A model generated the notes under the pieces. It did no database searches, was not told where the DNA came from, and saw only the letters and a list, made by a program, of their open reading frames with translations. Of a stretch of 64,000 nucleotides of DNA, positions 1 to 10,944 are shown piece by piece (the stretch's first letter is position 1; each line of letters begins with the position of its first letter). The position numbers and the translations under genes are program-made. Source of the stretch: Dermanyssus gallinae (lineage: Eukaryota > Arthropoda > Arachnida > Mesostigmata > Dermanyssidae). The DNA is taken from the NCBI GenBank assembly GCA_003439945.1, contig QVRM01005926.1:1-64000 (forward strand). The letters run 5' to 3'.

Positions 1-1090
1 TTCTTCTGCGTCACCGGATCTTCCCTCGTCTTGCGAGTTCAGCTATTGACTGCACTGCTGAACATGCTGCGGCGTGGTATCTATCACAATCGTATTTTCA
101 TTCAGTTGTATATGAAAGATCTAATACAAAACTTGGACCAGACTGTCGACGCAAAGTTACACATAGATATGCGTAGTACCACACTTTTATTATAGTCATT
201 AATACTCTGAATCAACAGTGAGAGTAGGTCAACTTGCGTTCTGCAAGTCTCGCAAACTTTTGCCATTTTGAAGCACTCCGGTGTAGCCCGCACGCCAGGG
301 TCACTGCTCTAGACGGAAATTACCGCTCTGATTGTCAAACGAACAGTTGGAAGTTAAACGAAATGATTCACCGTGCATGCTAACGCATCCTGATTATCGA
401 GATGTTCTTGGAACGTTTTTCTACCCGTGGTCATAATTAAATGTACACGAAAATAATGGAACACATAAACCGTGCACGTGCAGTTGCCGTCACCATGGCA
501 GAGTATTCAATTTTGTTTGTTCATAGTTTGCTTTGCTTCCCGACGCAATAGTAATACTCACCGGAATAAGTATTTTAGTACACGCTAGAACTTGTATGTT
601 TTGAAGTCCTAATCACTGGCATTTGTAGCGTGCACAATGTGTGCAAAGCTTGAAGTACACGAGACATCGAACAATCACGGAAATTGCAATATATCCGATT
701 GAGAAAGAACGGTACCTCGAAATCGTAATTATTAACCGTCTCACCGTTCTCTACGAAGAACGTTATCAAGCTTTGCTCTTGTTCCTTGGATCTCCAGATC
801 GTATGCCTTAAGGCGATCCAATAGACCTTCGAGGGTTCCGAGAGCTTCCGTAGCGCGAGACATATTTACAGCGCTTCGTTTTCCACCAGTAAACAAACTA
901 CTTTCTAACCACGTAACAAACAACACGACAACATAACAAATTGGCTCTTGGCAATATTACAACCAAAGTCGGGTATGATACGAAAGTTTTGAAACTAGAT
1001 TGGCGAACGATGACTATACTCAAATGTATAGAGATACTGGAGGCACGAGTGTGTAGGTGAGTGAGCCGTGTTTAAGCACAATTTGAGAGT
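1..1090. other. No recognisable gene
   Basis: I see no coding frame with gene-like composition, no repeat family shared with the rest of the window and no RNA gene in this stretch. Short open frames occur on both strands but have no recognisable motif. Confidence 0.5.
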
Positions 1091-1358
1091 GTGGCGGCGT
1101 GGTCTAGGGGACTAGTGCGCTAGTCATGGTTTTCATCTACCTGGGTGGCGCCGGTCCGATCCCTGTTGTTGATCGAATTTTCTTTGAGTGATGCTCATTG
1201 AGGATAGATGATAAACCATCCCGCTGAGAGTCAGCGGCCATGCTGCCACAAGGACTGTTGGGCAAACCCTAGATATCTGAACATGTCCGGCCCTCGGTGC
1301 ATTGAAGATATACTTCAGGTTAAGTTCCAAGCCCGTAGGGGACGGAGAATAGTCTAGA
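1091..1358 (+). mobile_element. tRNA-derived SINE, family A, copy 1
   Basis: The head resembles a tRNA: an A-box-like TGGTCTAGGGG at 1100-1110 and a B-box-like GGTCCGATCCC at 1153-1163. A non-tRNA body follows, with the landmark CTGAGAGTCAGCGGCCATGC and an end near AGTCTAGA. The same head and body recur at 29259-29526 (closest match), 12165-12356, and inverted at 1702-1961 and 11443-11722. SINEs of this type are transcribed by RNA polymerase III from the internal A and B boxes and copied by a LINE reverse transcriptase. The B box has C where GGTTCGA is expected, so this copy is probably inactive. A short (TA)n tract lies just past the 3' end at about 1391-1415. Confidence 0.8.
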
Positions 1359-1701
1359 AGTACAATCTGAGAGGTATTAACGTCGTCGAATATATATATA
1401 TATATATATATATATCCAGAATTGCTAGGTTCCACTTGTTTTTGGGTGACGGTGTGTATTAGTCGTACTAGTCAAGAGTTTCCATAAAGCTGCCGCATAT
1501 ATAACATGATGTTATCGACTATGATGATGCAAGGGAACCACGCTGAGTGTCTGTTGCTCCTCTGATCCGCGAGTGAATTCAACGCAGTCCAGCTTTGGCA
1601 ACTTTTCCTTCATAGCTGTTATCTGGGGCGTACAAGACCCGAAGACAGGTGGAGTTTTTATCAAATGCCGAGAATTAAATTTTTTCAGGAGGTTCTTTTT
1701 A
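1359..1701. other. Spacer between inverted SINEs, with short (TA)n
   Basis: This stretch contains a (TA)n microsatellite near 1391-1415 and otherwise unremarkable sequence. It separates two SINE-A copies that point toward each other. Confidence 0.5.
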
Positions 1702-1961
1702 AAGACCATCCTTCGTCTCCCTACGGGCATGGAATCATCGTACGGGATATCTTCAATGCACCGAAGGCCGGACATGTCGACATATCTAGAGTTTCCCCCC
1801 CGCAGTTCTTGTGGCAGTATGACCGCTGACTCTCAGTGGTATATGGTTTGTCATCTATTCTTAATGAGCATGGCTTAAAGAAACTCCGGTCAACATCGAG
1901 GCTCGAACCGGGGACACTCCGATGATAAGTAGCGTGCTATTTCCCTGGATCACGCCACCAA
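1702..1961 (-). mobile_element. tRNA-derived SINE, family A, copy 2
   Basis: Read on the minus strand, this repeats the family A layout: head at about 1961 (GGTGGCGTGATCCAGGG), B-box-like CCCCGGTTCGAGCC around 1909-1922, the body landmark around 1825-1840, and the end near 1702. It is diverged and carries small indels, so it is an old insertion. It lies in inverted orientation about 340 bp from copy 1, so a read-through transcript could fold the two copies together. Confidence 0.75.
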
Positions 1962-3049
1962 TGCAATGCTTATCGTATACAACACTATGCTGACCACCAG
2001 TACGATCTCCGTTTTTTTGGAGAGAGGGCGGTATCAGTAACCCAGCAGATGCTATTTAGAATTCACGCTGCGAGAATTATTTGTTTAAGCGGCGTACGTG
2101 TTTATCGAGTTGGCACGTACAATCTGCCCTTGGTCGACAAGCTGTATACGCGAGAAGTTGCTCTACTTGCCTTGAAACTATGGCCACCAAAGATGCTTCT
2201 AGTCTTATGTAGGCATCTCAACGCTAAGTTCTACATTTGAAGTGATTTCATTTGTAGTACGGTAAGTCTTGTAGCCACGTTCTCTTCACTCCTACGCGAG
2301 ACAAAGGACATTCTATTCAATGTGCTGTAATAAGTTGACCATTAGATGTAGTGAAGTACTATGATTCTTATTATTCTAGAACGGAAAGCGGTCTTTAGCT
2401 GAACGTCTGTCAGGATGAGAACCTTGGCATGGTAAAACTAGGTGCCTCAAATCGTATCCAGCCTCCGCCTGGGCCTTTGATGTTATTGCTGCTCATTCAT
2501 GTTCTGGTGGCAGCAACATGGCTTATGGAAAGGGTCACCATAAGCTGAGCTGCAAGGAGGCGGCGACACCCATGAAGCAGACACACCGCAGCTCCGTAAA
2601 TGATGTGCTTGTTAGAGCCCACAGACAGGCAGGGTTTGTCGTGAGAGTCGAGCCGACACATCTGCTCAAAGAAAAAACACAAGACCACACAGTGTAGGTC
2701 TGACCCCTTGGGACATAGGGAAATTGCTGATCTGGGACGTCTCAATTTGGAACACTTATGCGGCGAGATATAAGGCAGTATCCCGTATGGTAGGTGGCGT
2801 CGCACTCAAAGCGGAAAAGGACAAGACTCGCCACTACGAAGTCTTGGGGAACGGGGACATCATCAGCCTTTCACCAAGAAGTCGAACGGGAGACAAAGGC
2901 TAAGGCAGCGCATTTTCCTTGGAAATTTAGCGCGGCAACGCGAGAATGATTCTTGACACACTTCCGAAGGGAAGAGGCCCGGAGAAACGAATTTATAGGG
3001 AGTTTAATCTGTACATTTACCAGCTCGCTTTTATAACAAAATAAATAAC
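1962..3049. other. No recognisable gene
   Basis: Nothing here can be named with confidence. The part at about 2385-2950 has frames faintly reminiscent of retroelement coding sequence on both strands, but no diagnostic motif. Confidence 0.4.
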
Positions 3050-3560
3050 TATTTATTAATATGATTATTATTATTTAAACAATGTTACAATTGTGAGTGA
3101 AATGCTTCGGTTCCCTTGCTGATTGGTCCTAGCGTCTCCATAGCAATAGGCACAAAAGTATATATTTTTCCAGTCCAGCGTATTTAACGCGTTTTCTGGC
3201 GTCCGCGTGCTTTGTCACCCACCCCGGCTCAACTAAGCTGTGGTGTAAATAGGAAGCCGCGGTGGTGCACAAAACCGTTGCATCCCAAGCAAGGGACTTT
3301 TCATGAGACCATAATGCAATGGTCACCCCATCAGGTCTTTCTTCGCCAGCGGACACTAACCCTCTCGGTTCAAGTGTAGATGGTGTACCGGCTTTCCTAA
3401 GAGACCTATAATCACACTGTTTAGTCAGCATGTCTGGATGATCTACCGGCGCTCTTCGGGCAACTCAGTGGGTGTACGCCACTGGAATCTACCATCTCTC
3501 CACACAGTTTGCACTGAAACGGCTCGCAGACGGGAGCGCCGATTCTAAGTGCTGACATCA
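3050..3560 (-). pseudogene. LINE family A 3' end, copy 1 (degenerate)
   Basis: On the minus strand this encodes the C-terminal domain of a non-LTR retrotransposon polyprotein. A cysteine/histidine patch (CEPFQCKLCGEMVDSSGVHP then LSCPKSAGRSSRH) is followed by EERPDGVT, WSHEKSLAWDATV and, after a one-base frame change near 3180, YTFVPIAMETLGPISKGTEA. It ends at a stop and an (AAT)n-type tail at about 3062-3076. The same domain recurs at 10945-11354, 18880-19425 and 25915-26478. Conserved-looking order with stops and a frameshift means a dead 5'-truncated insertion. I do not assign a LINE clade. Confidence 0.75.
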
Positions 3561-3576
3561 TGACAAAATGCGAAAA

Positions 3577-3594
3577 TTATTATTATTATTATTC
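3577..3594. repeat. (ATT)6 microsatellite
   Basis: Six ATT units lie directly beside the 5'-truncation end of the LINE relic at 3050-3560. Read on the minus strand they are (AAT)6, the same unit that forms the 3' tail of this LINE family. Confidence 0.8.
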
Positions 3595-4686
3595 CAGCAA
3601 ACAGGTTAAACATTGTACGACGTACTTGTGTAAAGCGTCGTCTTGTCGTGGAGTGTCACGTATGAGCTGAGAACCTGCCGTCAATCTGCATGCAAGCGAT
3701 GCTGTATGTATGTGTGGACAGACATTGTAATTAATACCTTGTGGACTACCTAGCACTACCTAGTGGGTGGACAACAAGTCCGATAGCCTTCCTCCTCATA
3801 ACTCTCTAGAGCCATGAGGCACGGCCGATGTATGCGACGATATGGCTAGTTAGAGTGTCTTTGCCTCTTTCTCTCTCTCTGGGCTACTGGCTAGTCACTT
3901 TGTACTTCCGTAAATAAAAAAAAGCGAATGGGAGAGATAGAGAGAGAGCGCGCGCAAAAGAGACAGGGCTACGTAGTTAAGATGATCCATGCATCGTCCA
4001 CAATAGGACGCAGTTGTGGTTTGTGAGCGCTTCACAAAACAATGAGTAACAGCCAGACAAGACAGCCAGCTCGCTACTCAAGGCATCTATCTACCCACCC
4101 ACAAGCGCTCGATTCTGTGCTGGCGGCGTCGGTCCAAGCACACTTGGAGTGGAGATTCGCGACGCCGAAATGTGCTGTCTAGAAGGCGCGCACGAAAATA
4201 GGACTGCCTGTTTACGCTTGCTGGGAAAGCGATACTTAGGGTATATTTATTATATGTTTATATACGTATCACCAGCGATCGGCAAGCGAAACTTGGGAGA
4301 CATAAATAGCCGAAATTATCGAAATTGTTGCGTCTTGGTTGTGAAGTCTTAAAGAGACGATAGAGGAGAGAGTGAGATAGGAAGTGTTCAGGGTACAGCG
4401 TGTGAATGGCTCCTTATTGACCCAACGCTCGCCTATTGCTTTCAAGTTTGGGTTCCTCTTTGGTGGTTCCAAACGTGTGCAACGATCAAACAGACAAAGA
4501 TCCTCGCTATACTTAAACAGCTAATACACAAAGACAGGGTCAATTCAGATTGTGTTATTCGATGAAGTTCCAAGACAAGTTCCACAGCGGCGAAATAATC
4601 ATATATGAGAGTCACAAGCGATTAATTGGAATACAATGGATTTGTACAACTCTTGCAACCCAAGTTCATTTTTCAGTACAGAGGAC
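3595..4686. other. No recognisable gene
   Basis: Mostly unique sequence, with a CT-rich run near 3865-3885 and a GA-rich run near 3930-3965. Nothing coding is recognised. Confidence 0.45.
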
Positions 4687-4752
4687 CATGTATTGTATTA
4701 CAGGCACGGTGTTTTTCCGCATGTATTGTAGTACAGGCACGGTGTTTTTCCG
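4687..4752. repeat. 33-bp direct tandem duplication
   Basis: Two copies of a 33-bp unit (4687-4719 and 4720-4752) differ at one base. The unit begins CATGTATTGTA and ends GTGTTTTTCCG. The period is a multiple of three and the frame stays open across both copies, giving an 11-residue repeat beginning MYC and ending VFFR, but no gene-like context supports translation. Confidence 0.85.
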
Positions 4753-5068
4753 CATTATTATGCGCAGAAGTGGCAGTAAGGGCAGATGTTAAATTAAAAA
4801 AAATTAGAGTTACAAGCGGCTCGAAGAAAACTTACGGTTATTACGGCCGGCAGTGAGCCGGTGTCCTCGGAAAACGAACATCAATGACTACAAGGTGGGC
4901 GACAATTATGGTAACAACTTTGAAAGCTTACTATAAAATACCGACCACAAATACTAGCATAAATTTATTTTTATTAGGTGCGTGGCATGATTATTAACAA
5001 AAAATACATATAACTTAAATAATTACACTTGTTTTTCACATACGCCCGCCCGCACTCTTCTCAAAACG

Positions 5069-5964
5069 TTATCGACTGTTGGTCGAAGGTAAGCCCCCCC
5101 CCCAAGGAACATTTATAGGGATGATCTCCGGGCTCTGCAGCGGCCACTCCGACTTGTATAAAATGTCAGAAATGGTGCCCCTTGCACCACCTCTGCACGA
5201 TTCTGCCAGTATGGGAGGATGCACCCTATCCTGTTGGAGAATAAAAAAATCACGTTTTGGCCGCACGTCTTGCCATGCGTAGAGGAAAATCAACGGAGTT
5301 TTGCCGGTTGTCGATATCTTGGCCCCTACCATGGTTGCGGCCCATCCTTCCGATTGGGAAACCACTTTTCCACGTAGTTCGGGATAGACATTCGTAATGT
5401 TTTGGTGGTTTAAGTGAAGCTGCGTACCAAACTTGCACTCATCTGTCCACAGCATGTCAAAGAGAGCGGCCATTCGGAGAGCAGGTTTTTGCACAAAGTC
5501 AACATTTTTGTCGTGTTAGCGTCGGTTCGTTCTTGATTTTCCATGAGACGATATGAAAGCACTAATTGACAACATGTACGATAAACATGACTTAATTATT
5601 CCATAAGGCTAATGCCCGCGTTCGTATATATAATGCACATAACCATCCCGAGATGTTTGTTCACAGTCCTTCTAAGGCTTGCACGTGACACCTAGCAAGC
5701 TGTCTTTGGGACCGGCGAGGATTTCTTTTATCTCGTGAAGGCATCTTTCAATACTTAATTTTTTCAAATGCTTACAGAGAGCGGTCTACCGCTCCAATGG
5801 CGTTCGCTAAGGTTGCCCATTTCACGAAGCCTACTAACAGTTCCTTTTACAACGTTTCGATGAAGTAATTTCCGCAATACAACGACCCCGTTCCAGTTTC
5901 TAAATAAACTATCTGCTCTATGTGTACTAGCTTGAACATTTCTGCGATAAATTGTTGTGATCAT
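5069..5964 (-). pseudogene. Tc1-like transposase relic
   Basis: Minus-strand frames give two parts of a Tc1/mariner-superfamily transposase in the right order. The N-terminal part (5964-5764) contains RNVVKGTVSRLREMGNLSER then GRPLS, a helix-turn-helix DNA-binding region with a GRPR-like hook. The C-terminal part (5494-5069) contains LWTDECKFGT (first catalytic Asp region), FILQQDRVHPP (second Asp region) and WPLQSPEIIPINVPWGG (the site of the usual WPPQSPDLNPIE block). Stops and a frame change separate the halves around 5500-5763, and the final acidic residue region is altered. These enzymes cut and paste DNA between inverted repeats at TA sites. I found no terminal repeats, so this is an old, inactive copy. 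Confidence 0.75.
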
Positions 5965-6256
5965 AGATGCGTGGTCGTAATCTTTGCCTGACCAAAGATG
6001 AAAACAAAGCGTCTGATACTCTTCCTCTCCACTCGACCAACGTCGTTACAGTAACTATGGCCCATCCGGTTGATCTGATACGAGGGCGGAGAACCTAACA
6101 AACAGCCAACTATTTATGCTGAATATGATTTGTGCATGCAATTTGGGACACACTGATACCTGTTTGATGGCATATGATGATGTATGCTAGACCTAGGTAT
6201 GGGTGGCCCTCAGACGTTATAGCCGTTACGCCGAAAAAAGTTAAAACAGATCAACT

Positions 6257-6412
6257 TTTCGGGCTGACCCTCAGCCAAGATTTAGCGTATATGAAATAGA
6301 CAGACCCCATAAATACAAATGTGCAACGGTGGGGTTCAAGCCCGCGCACCTACGGTATGTACCTCCTTCGGTCGCGAAGCGCAGGCGAATGCACCACGCC
6401 ACCGGGCCCGAC
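6257..6412 (-). mobile_element. tRNA-derived SINE, family B, copy 1
   Basis: On the minus strand the head is GTCGGGCCCGGTGGCGTGG (A-box region), followed by the B-box-like GGGCTTGAACCCC and a body containing GCACATTTGTATTTATGGGG. The 3' end can form a small hairpin, GGCTGAGGGTCAGCC. Other copies are at 30420-30582, 30616-30793 and 60674-60832. It is unrelated to SINE family A beyond the shared tRNA-like architecture. Confidence 0.8.
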
Positions 6413-7439
6413 ACGCCGAAAGGAGATGACAACATCAACCAGACGAATGAACGGTTGCAAGAAACACTCACAGAGGTCGAGCGATGAAAACGAGGAGGCA
6501 AAACTAAGATGCGTTTACTAGGTGAACAAGTGGTCATGCTTCGATAAAGTAGTGCTCCACAAAAGTAGGCTAAATATACTCTAATTTTGGGAGCTGGAGC
6601 TAACTGCCCGTATTACTAAATGGTAGATGCAGGACCTAAATCGGCCTCACACGAATGCGGTTATTGTTTTGACCGTAATGCACCAGCACAATGTCAAGGC
6701 TTTACACAGCTGTAGGGAGTGTCACGAACGGGATGAGTGGCACCGTCAATCAAGATACGTGCACGGTGCTTCGCAATAGCGATTCTATGTTACTGCATAT
6801 ACATGTTGAATACATAGGGAAAATTGTGTTATATACGGAGTGTGGCGGACAAAACGTAAAATCTTCTAGCACATGTGTTCCCTTCGCACTCCCACTTTCC
6901 CCATAGGATTCTGGCGAATCGCACTGTAGCACACAAAAGTTGTTAAAGAAATAGAGTAAGTAAGGCAGAATTGCGCAGTTAGGACGGCGTTAACAATAAT
7001 ACGTAGTAACTTCGGCGCTTCGGTGTATTAACGGCCCCATTTTCGAGAGCTTCGTACAACTAGAAAACGAATCAATTATTGTGTTTGAATTAGCTGTTCC
7101 ACAATAAGCTGATCGGTGCTTTGGCGAATCAGTTTTTTATATGTCCTGATACGAGAGCCGTACGTGAATAGAAGAACAATATCACCTGCGAATGCCCATT
7201 TGCGTGGGAAGATTATGCTGTTTCTTCACTACAGGGAGAGGAACTGAATACGACTGCCTTGGCGAGAAGTATTTGTGCTGTCTGTGCGGGTTCGTATGTG
7301 CAATCGTATCGCAACGCAGGGGCTCAATTATTTTGCTACGCTAGAGATTCTCATGCGACTGATTATCCACGGATGGCCGAGATGAAAAATGCTTTATGTA
7401 AGAAATAATTAGTGTAAGAAATAATTAACACCGTGTATA
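6413..7439. other. No recognisable gene
   Basis: Nothing recognised. A short duplicated AGTGTAAGAAATAATTA motif occurs near 7398-7428. Confidence 0.4.
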
Positions 7440-7770
7440 TCACCGTGTTCATTCGCACCTAACTAGTCCCGAAGTACGTGAAACATGGCTATGCACTGTG
7501 TCGTACCGGCCCACCGAAAACGACATAAGGATCCGCTGAAGCACATGCGTTCTTTTTCGTAAGAGCAGCACGGAGAACTTGCTGTGACAAACTTGGTTGC
7601 CGCGATGAGAAGTGGATTGTCCACAACAACGTGGCTTGTACAAAGTCATGGTTGACATAAAGCACCAGGCCCAACGACGTTTGTTCGGCCCTTCATAGCA
7701 AGCCGTTGTCAAAAACCGGCCCGAACTGTGCAATCGTTGAAGTGTCGTAGTTTGGCATGATAGCGCCATT
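7440..7770 (+). pseudogene. mariner transposase fragment
   Basis: The plus-strand frame around 7585-7640 reads CRDEKWIVHNNVACTKSWL. This fits the first catalytic aspartate block of mariner transposases (the GDEKWI-Y-N-K-W pattern). Downstream residues including SKTGPNCAIVEV occupy the place of the usual AKPGLT-KKV block. Only about 100 codons are recognisable, with stops. Orientation matches the next mariner fragment at 8490-9010, but the spacing and intervening sequence make a single element uncertain. Confidence 0.5.
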
Positions 7771-8144
7771 TTTTGAGAGGACTAACTGAAAAATGCGAAA
7801 CGCACACGCGGTCACCACTGCACGATTGTCCTCAACTGCAAGCGTGGGCCGGTAGTGTGAGGCTCCAATCCACTAAAAACTAGTTATGTCCCCCTTTCCT
7901 CCTCCCCCCGCAGGGAAGTGCTGTTAGCATTACTACAAACTACTAAGGGGCGGAGTGTAATAGCCCGGTTTACTGGTCGCGCCGGCCCCCCGTAGCCAGA
8001 GAAGAGGGCGTCGACATGCGCATGCGGTTAACCCGCTCTTTTTCGGTTAAAACACGCTTGATGGCGGTCGCGATAATAGCGTCTGCCCGCATGTAATTGT
8101 GGCGATCTGCTGCAGGTTGCTAAATTTCGGCATGGAATATAATA

Positions 8145-8150
<6 letters not shown>

Positions 8151-8175
<25 letters not shown>
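8151..8175. repeat. (TA)n microsatellite
   Basis: An uninterrupted TA dinucleotide tract with no inverted flanks. Confidence 0.9.
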
Positions 8176-8489
8176 ACTACAGCATGTCAAGATGTCAAGA
8201 CAGAGTGCTGCAATTGGTTTGCCGAGTTCCCTTTCGAAAACTTAAGCCTTCTGGAGGAACTCCGTTCTAAATCGCCTAATACGCTCGAGAAAGACCGCTT
8301 GCGCAAAACTGTGGAACCAAATCCCCGATTAAGCGTAAATTAGCGATACACTTCAGATTGCGTCATATGTCACACAACCACCGTCACTTACCTTCGCGCC
8401 CATGGTTTCATATCAAAGTTGAACCAATGGGTACCTCATGATTTTAACGAGCGCAAAAAAAATTGAGCGTCTAGCAGAATGCTCTTCTT

Positions 8490-9010
8490 GGCTTGTCAGG
8501 ACAATGAGCGTACCTTCTTGGATCGAAGTTGTTACCTGTCACGAAAATGGGTCTTTTACGTTAGGAAAGATGCTAGTGCGCTTCAAGCTAGTCTCCCTAG
8601 ATGATGCCAAAGAGACTCCCCCTTTCCCGCAAACTTCGTGTTTGGTCAGAAAGTAAAACCACGAGTTTCCTCATAATGGCCAAACGGAATACACGGCTGG
8701 CTACTTTGATTAGCTCGACCGAGCTTTTGCCGTCCCCCAAAGCGAAATACACAGTTTCCTTAATAGAAAAGACGTTATCTTTTAGCGAGGCAACATAATG
8801 TCGCATATGAGTTTATCCAGCCTCCGCAAGATACCACCGTACTCGCCGAACATCGCACCATCGAACTATCAGTTAATCAACATGGAAAGGAACTCACTTC
8901 ACCAGAAGCAGTAAAGACAAGTTGGAGACATTCCTTGAGATGCAAAAACCATAATTATTTGCTATAGGCGTCGATAGCCTTGTTTAAAGATAGGGAGGGT
9001 TGTGGCTGGA
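8490..9010 (+). pseudogene. mariner transposase fragment
   Basis: The clear landmark is PPYSPNIAPSNYQLI at about 8832-8876, matching the HPPYSPDLAPSDYHLF block that carries the last catalytic Asp of mariner transposases. The aspartate positions are changed to Asn, so the copy is catalytically dead. Upstream (about 8535-8580) the frame can be read as ...KWVFYVRKDA, the region following the first catalytic Asp. Frameshifts and stops are frequent. No terminal inverted repeats were identified. Confidence 0.65.
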
Positions 9011-9149
9011 ACAATAAAGAGTGTTCTCGCATGAATTAAATCGGTCAAATCCTTCAATTTTAGACTGACTTCAAAGTAGAAAATTCCAGTTACTTTCGTA
9101 TGTCGAAGCCACCGGATTTATCCTTCGCCTTCTCAGTTCTAAAAGGAGT

Positions 9150-9352
9150 TCACTGTCTTGAGCTGTGAACAAAGATATCGCTTTTGTATGTTTCGTTGAT
9201 GGGCAATATATGCCAGAACTGCCGTGAGACAGCCACTGAAACAACCATAACGCACGTCCTTTGATTTTTCTTTTGTTTTTCTCATTTGCTCTACCCCATT
9301 TTCCCTTTCAGTTTCAACTCTATCCCCTTTTGCCCTAAATAATAATAAAAAC
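9150..9352 (+). pseudogene. Possible LINE C-terminal zinc-knuckle fragment
   Basis: A plus-strand frame contains CQNCRETATETTITHVL, resembling the Cys-Cys-His cluster found near the C-terminus of many non-LTR retrotransposon proteins. It is followed by AT-rich sequence and (AAT)3 at about 9340-9350, which would fit a LINE 3' tail. The fragment is short and the final cysteine is not clearly present, so this is tentative. Confidence 0.3.
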
Positions 9353-9798
9353 TATATTTAGATGTATTGCCTAATGGATCGTCGTTTTCAACCGCCGAAT
9401 GAACATAGGCACCAGGCGTACCTTGAGCATATATATTGCAGAAGAAAGGACCCTGACATGCGACTGGCCAGTTTTATGCTCAGTTCTTTGAAGTGAGTGT
9501 AACTGAGTAATAAACATATCAGAGGGTAACGAGTCGATTGAGTTCCGTGGGAAGGTCCGATCATTCGAGCAACTGACTTAACGGTTATCTTTGTCATAGA
9601 CGTTCGGTCTGAGCTCACCTCATGACCTTCTTGTGTTCTCGTGGGCTTCGTCGTTCAGTTCGCCATATTTTATTGTAGCAGAGAAGCAGCACTTCAAGTG
9701 AGCCTCGTAAATATTAAATTTGCCAAGAGATTTACAGTTCTTGGAGGACAACGCTGCTCCACTTATGCGTGGTTTCTTTCAAATGAAGAAGCAGAGAG

Positions 9799-9799
<1 letters not shown>
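9353..9799. other. No recognisable gene
   Basis: Nothing recognised between the possible LINE tail and the long (TA)n tract. Confidence 0.4.

Positions 9800-9874
<75 letters not shown>
9800..9874. repeat. (TA)37 microsatellite
   Basis: A pure TA tract of about 75 bp. It keeps long Tyr-Ile frames open on both strands; these are not genes. Confidence 0.95.
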
Positions 9875-9876
<2 letters not shown>

Positions 9877-10436
9877 ACATAGAGATAGACGAATAAACCG
9901 TAAGAGAGACGCATACAGCTTCATTCTACACCCTAGTGGCTAGGGCGGCATACATACAACCCTGTCTTCGCAATTTGCCGTGCCGGATTTAATAAACGCT
10001 CATACAAGATATGTGTCTAGCTAAAAAAATAATTACAGCTTGTATAGGATATATTTCTTGTTGCTTCGTGCCTGGTTCAGTTGTAGGCTTGCAACCTTGT
10101 TGTGGAACGACTGCGCTAATGAACGTGATGAGTAAGATTATTATGTGTATGTTGTAGAGGCCGTGCAAGCAAAGGATTTCCGGTAAATCTCGAAATCCAA
10201 AGCGACATGAACAGCTTCGTAGCGCCCAAGTGCATCTAATCTTATTCGCTAAAATAAATAAAAACAAGTGTATTTTTTTTATAGATGTTTATTGATTACA
10301 TATATAATCTGGAGAGTCTCACATCAGAGACCCACTACACAGTGGTACATTTTACGCTTTTGATGTTTTTAACATTCGATGAACTCACAGCTTGTACATG
10401 TTTCGCTGATAGTTACATCGCTAGTCCCATGCTAAC
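9875..10436. other. No recognisable gene
   Basis: AT-rich unique sequence. No coding, RNA or repeat signature recognised. Confidence 0.4.
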
Positions 10437-10690
10437 TTACAGCACTAGATTACAAGAATTGACAAATTTCACCAGACTGGCAAGTCTGCTGTCAGCCATT
10501 CGTGCTGATAACATGTTTCCGTCCTCTCCAAGCTTAGTGACGGCCTTAATCCAGTGTGCTCTTTCCATTTCATATTTCCTGCATTCCGTAAGAATGTGTA
10601 TAACGTCATCATATTTGTTACACTGCTCGCACATGGGTGATGATTTTACCCCAATTTGGTGTGCAAGTGTATTATACAAGGTTAACTTTC
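10437..10690 (-). pseudogene. LINE C-terminal zinc-knuckle fragment
   Basis: The minus-strand frame begins ...YNTLAHQIGVKSSPMCEQC and continues to DVIHILTEC, giving a C-x2-C-x7-H-x4-C cluster typical of the C-terminus of Jockey/I/CR1-like LINE proteins (past the reverse transcriptase). About 40 residues follow to a stop at 10437. Upstream of 10680 the frame hits stops, so only the 3' end of an old insertion remains. It differs from LINE families A and B described here. Confidence 0.6.
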
Positions 10691-10944
10691 AGCTTCAAAA
10701 TGCATCGTACTTTATTTTATGGGACTTGTAGCGCACACGTTTGACCACCATTCACAAAGACATATCTCCGCTTCAACCAGCTTCAAGATCGATTTACGAG
10801 ACGAGTTTTCAAGCGCTGCAATGTTGCCAGGAATCTAATAGCACTTCGAACGCGTTCCGGCGACATATTTTAGAATATTAAATAAAGCTATGTATTAGTA
10901 TCATTTGACTACATAATTTATTGCGAGACCCAATACTCTACAGA

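Noticed and set aside
1091..1170. tRNA gene
   Set aside because: A and B boxes are present but the cloverleaf cannot be completed and the same head is repeated with a long constant body, so it is a SINE head. The same reasoning applies to the heads of the other SINE copies.
2385..2950. Possible retroelement coding region
   Set aside because: Frames faintly resemble a LINE C-terminus, but no diagnostic motif was found and both strands have stops.
9641..9943. Open frames of about 100 codons on both strands across the (TA)n tract
   Set aside because: They are alternating Tyr-Ile translations of the microsatellite. The same applies to frames at 24633-24953, 38341-38856 and 58519-58961.
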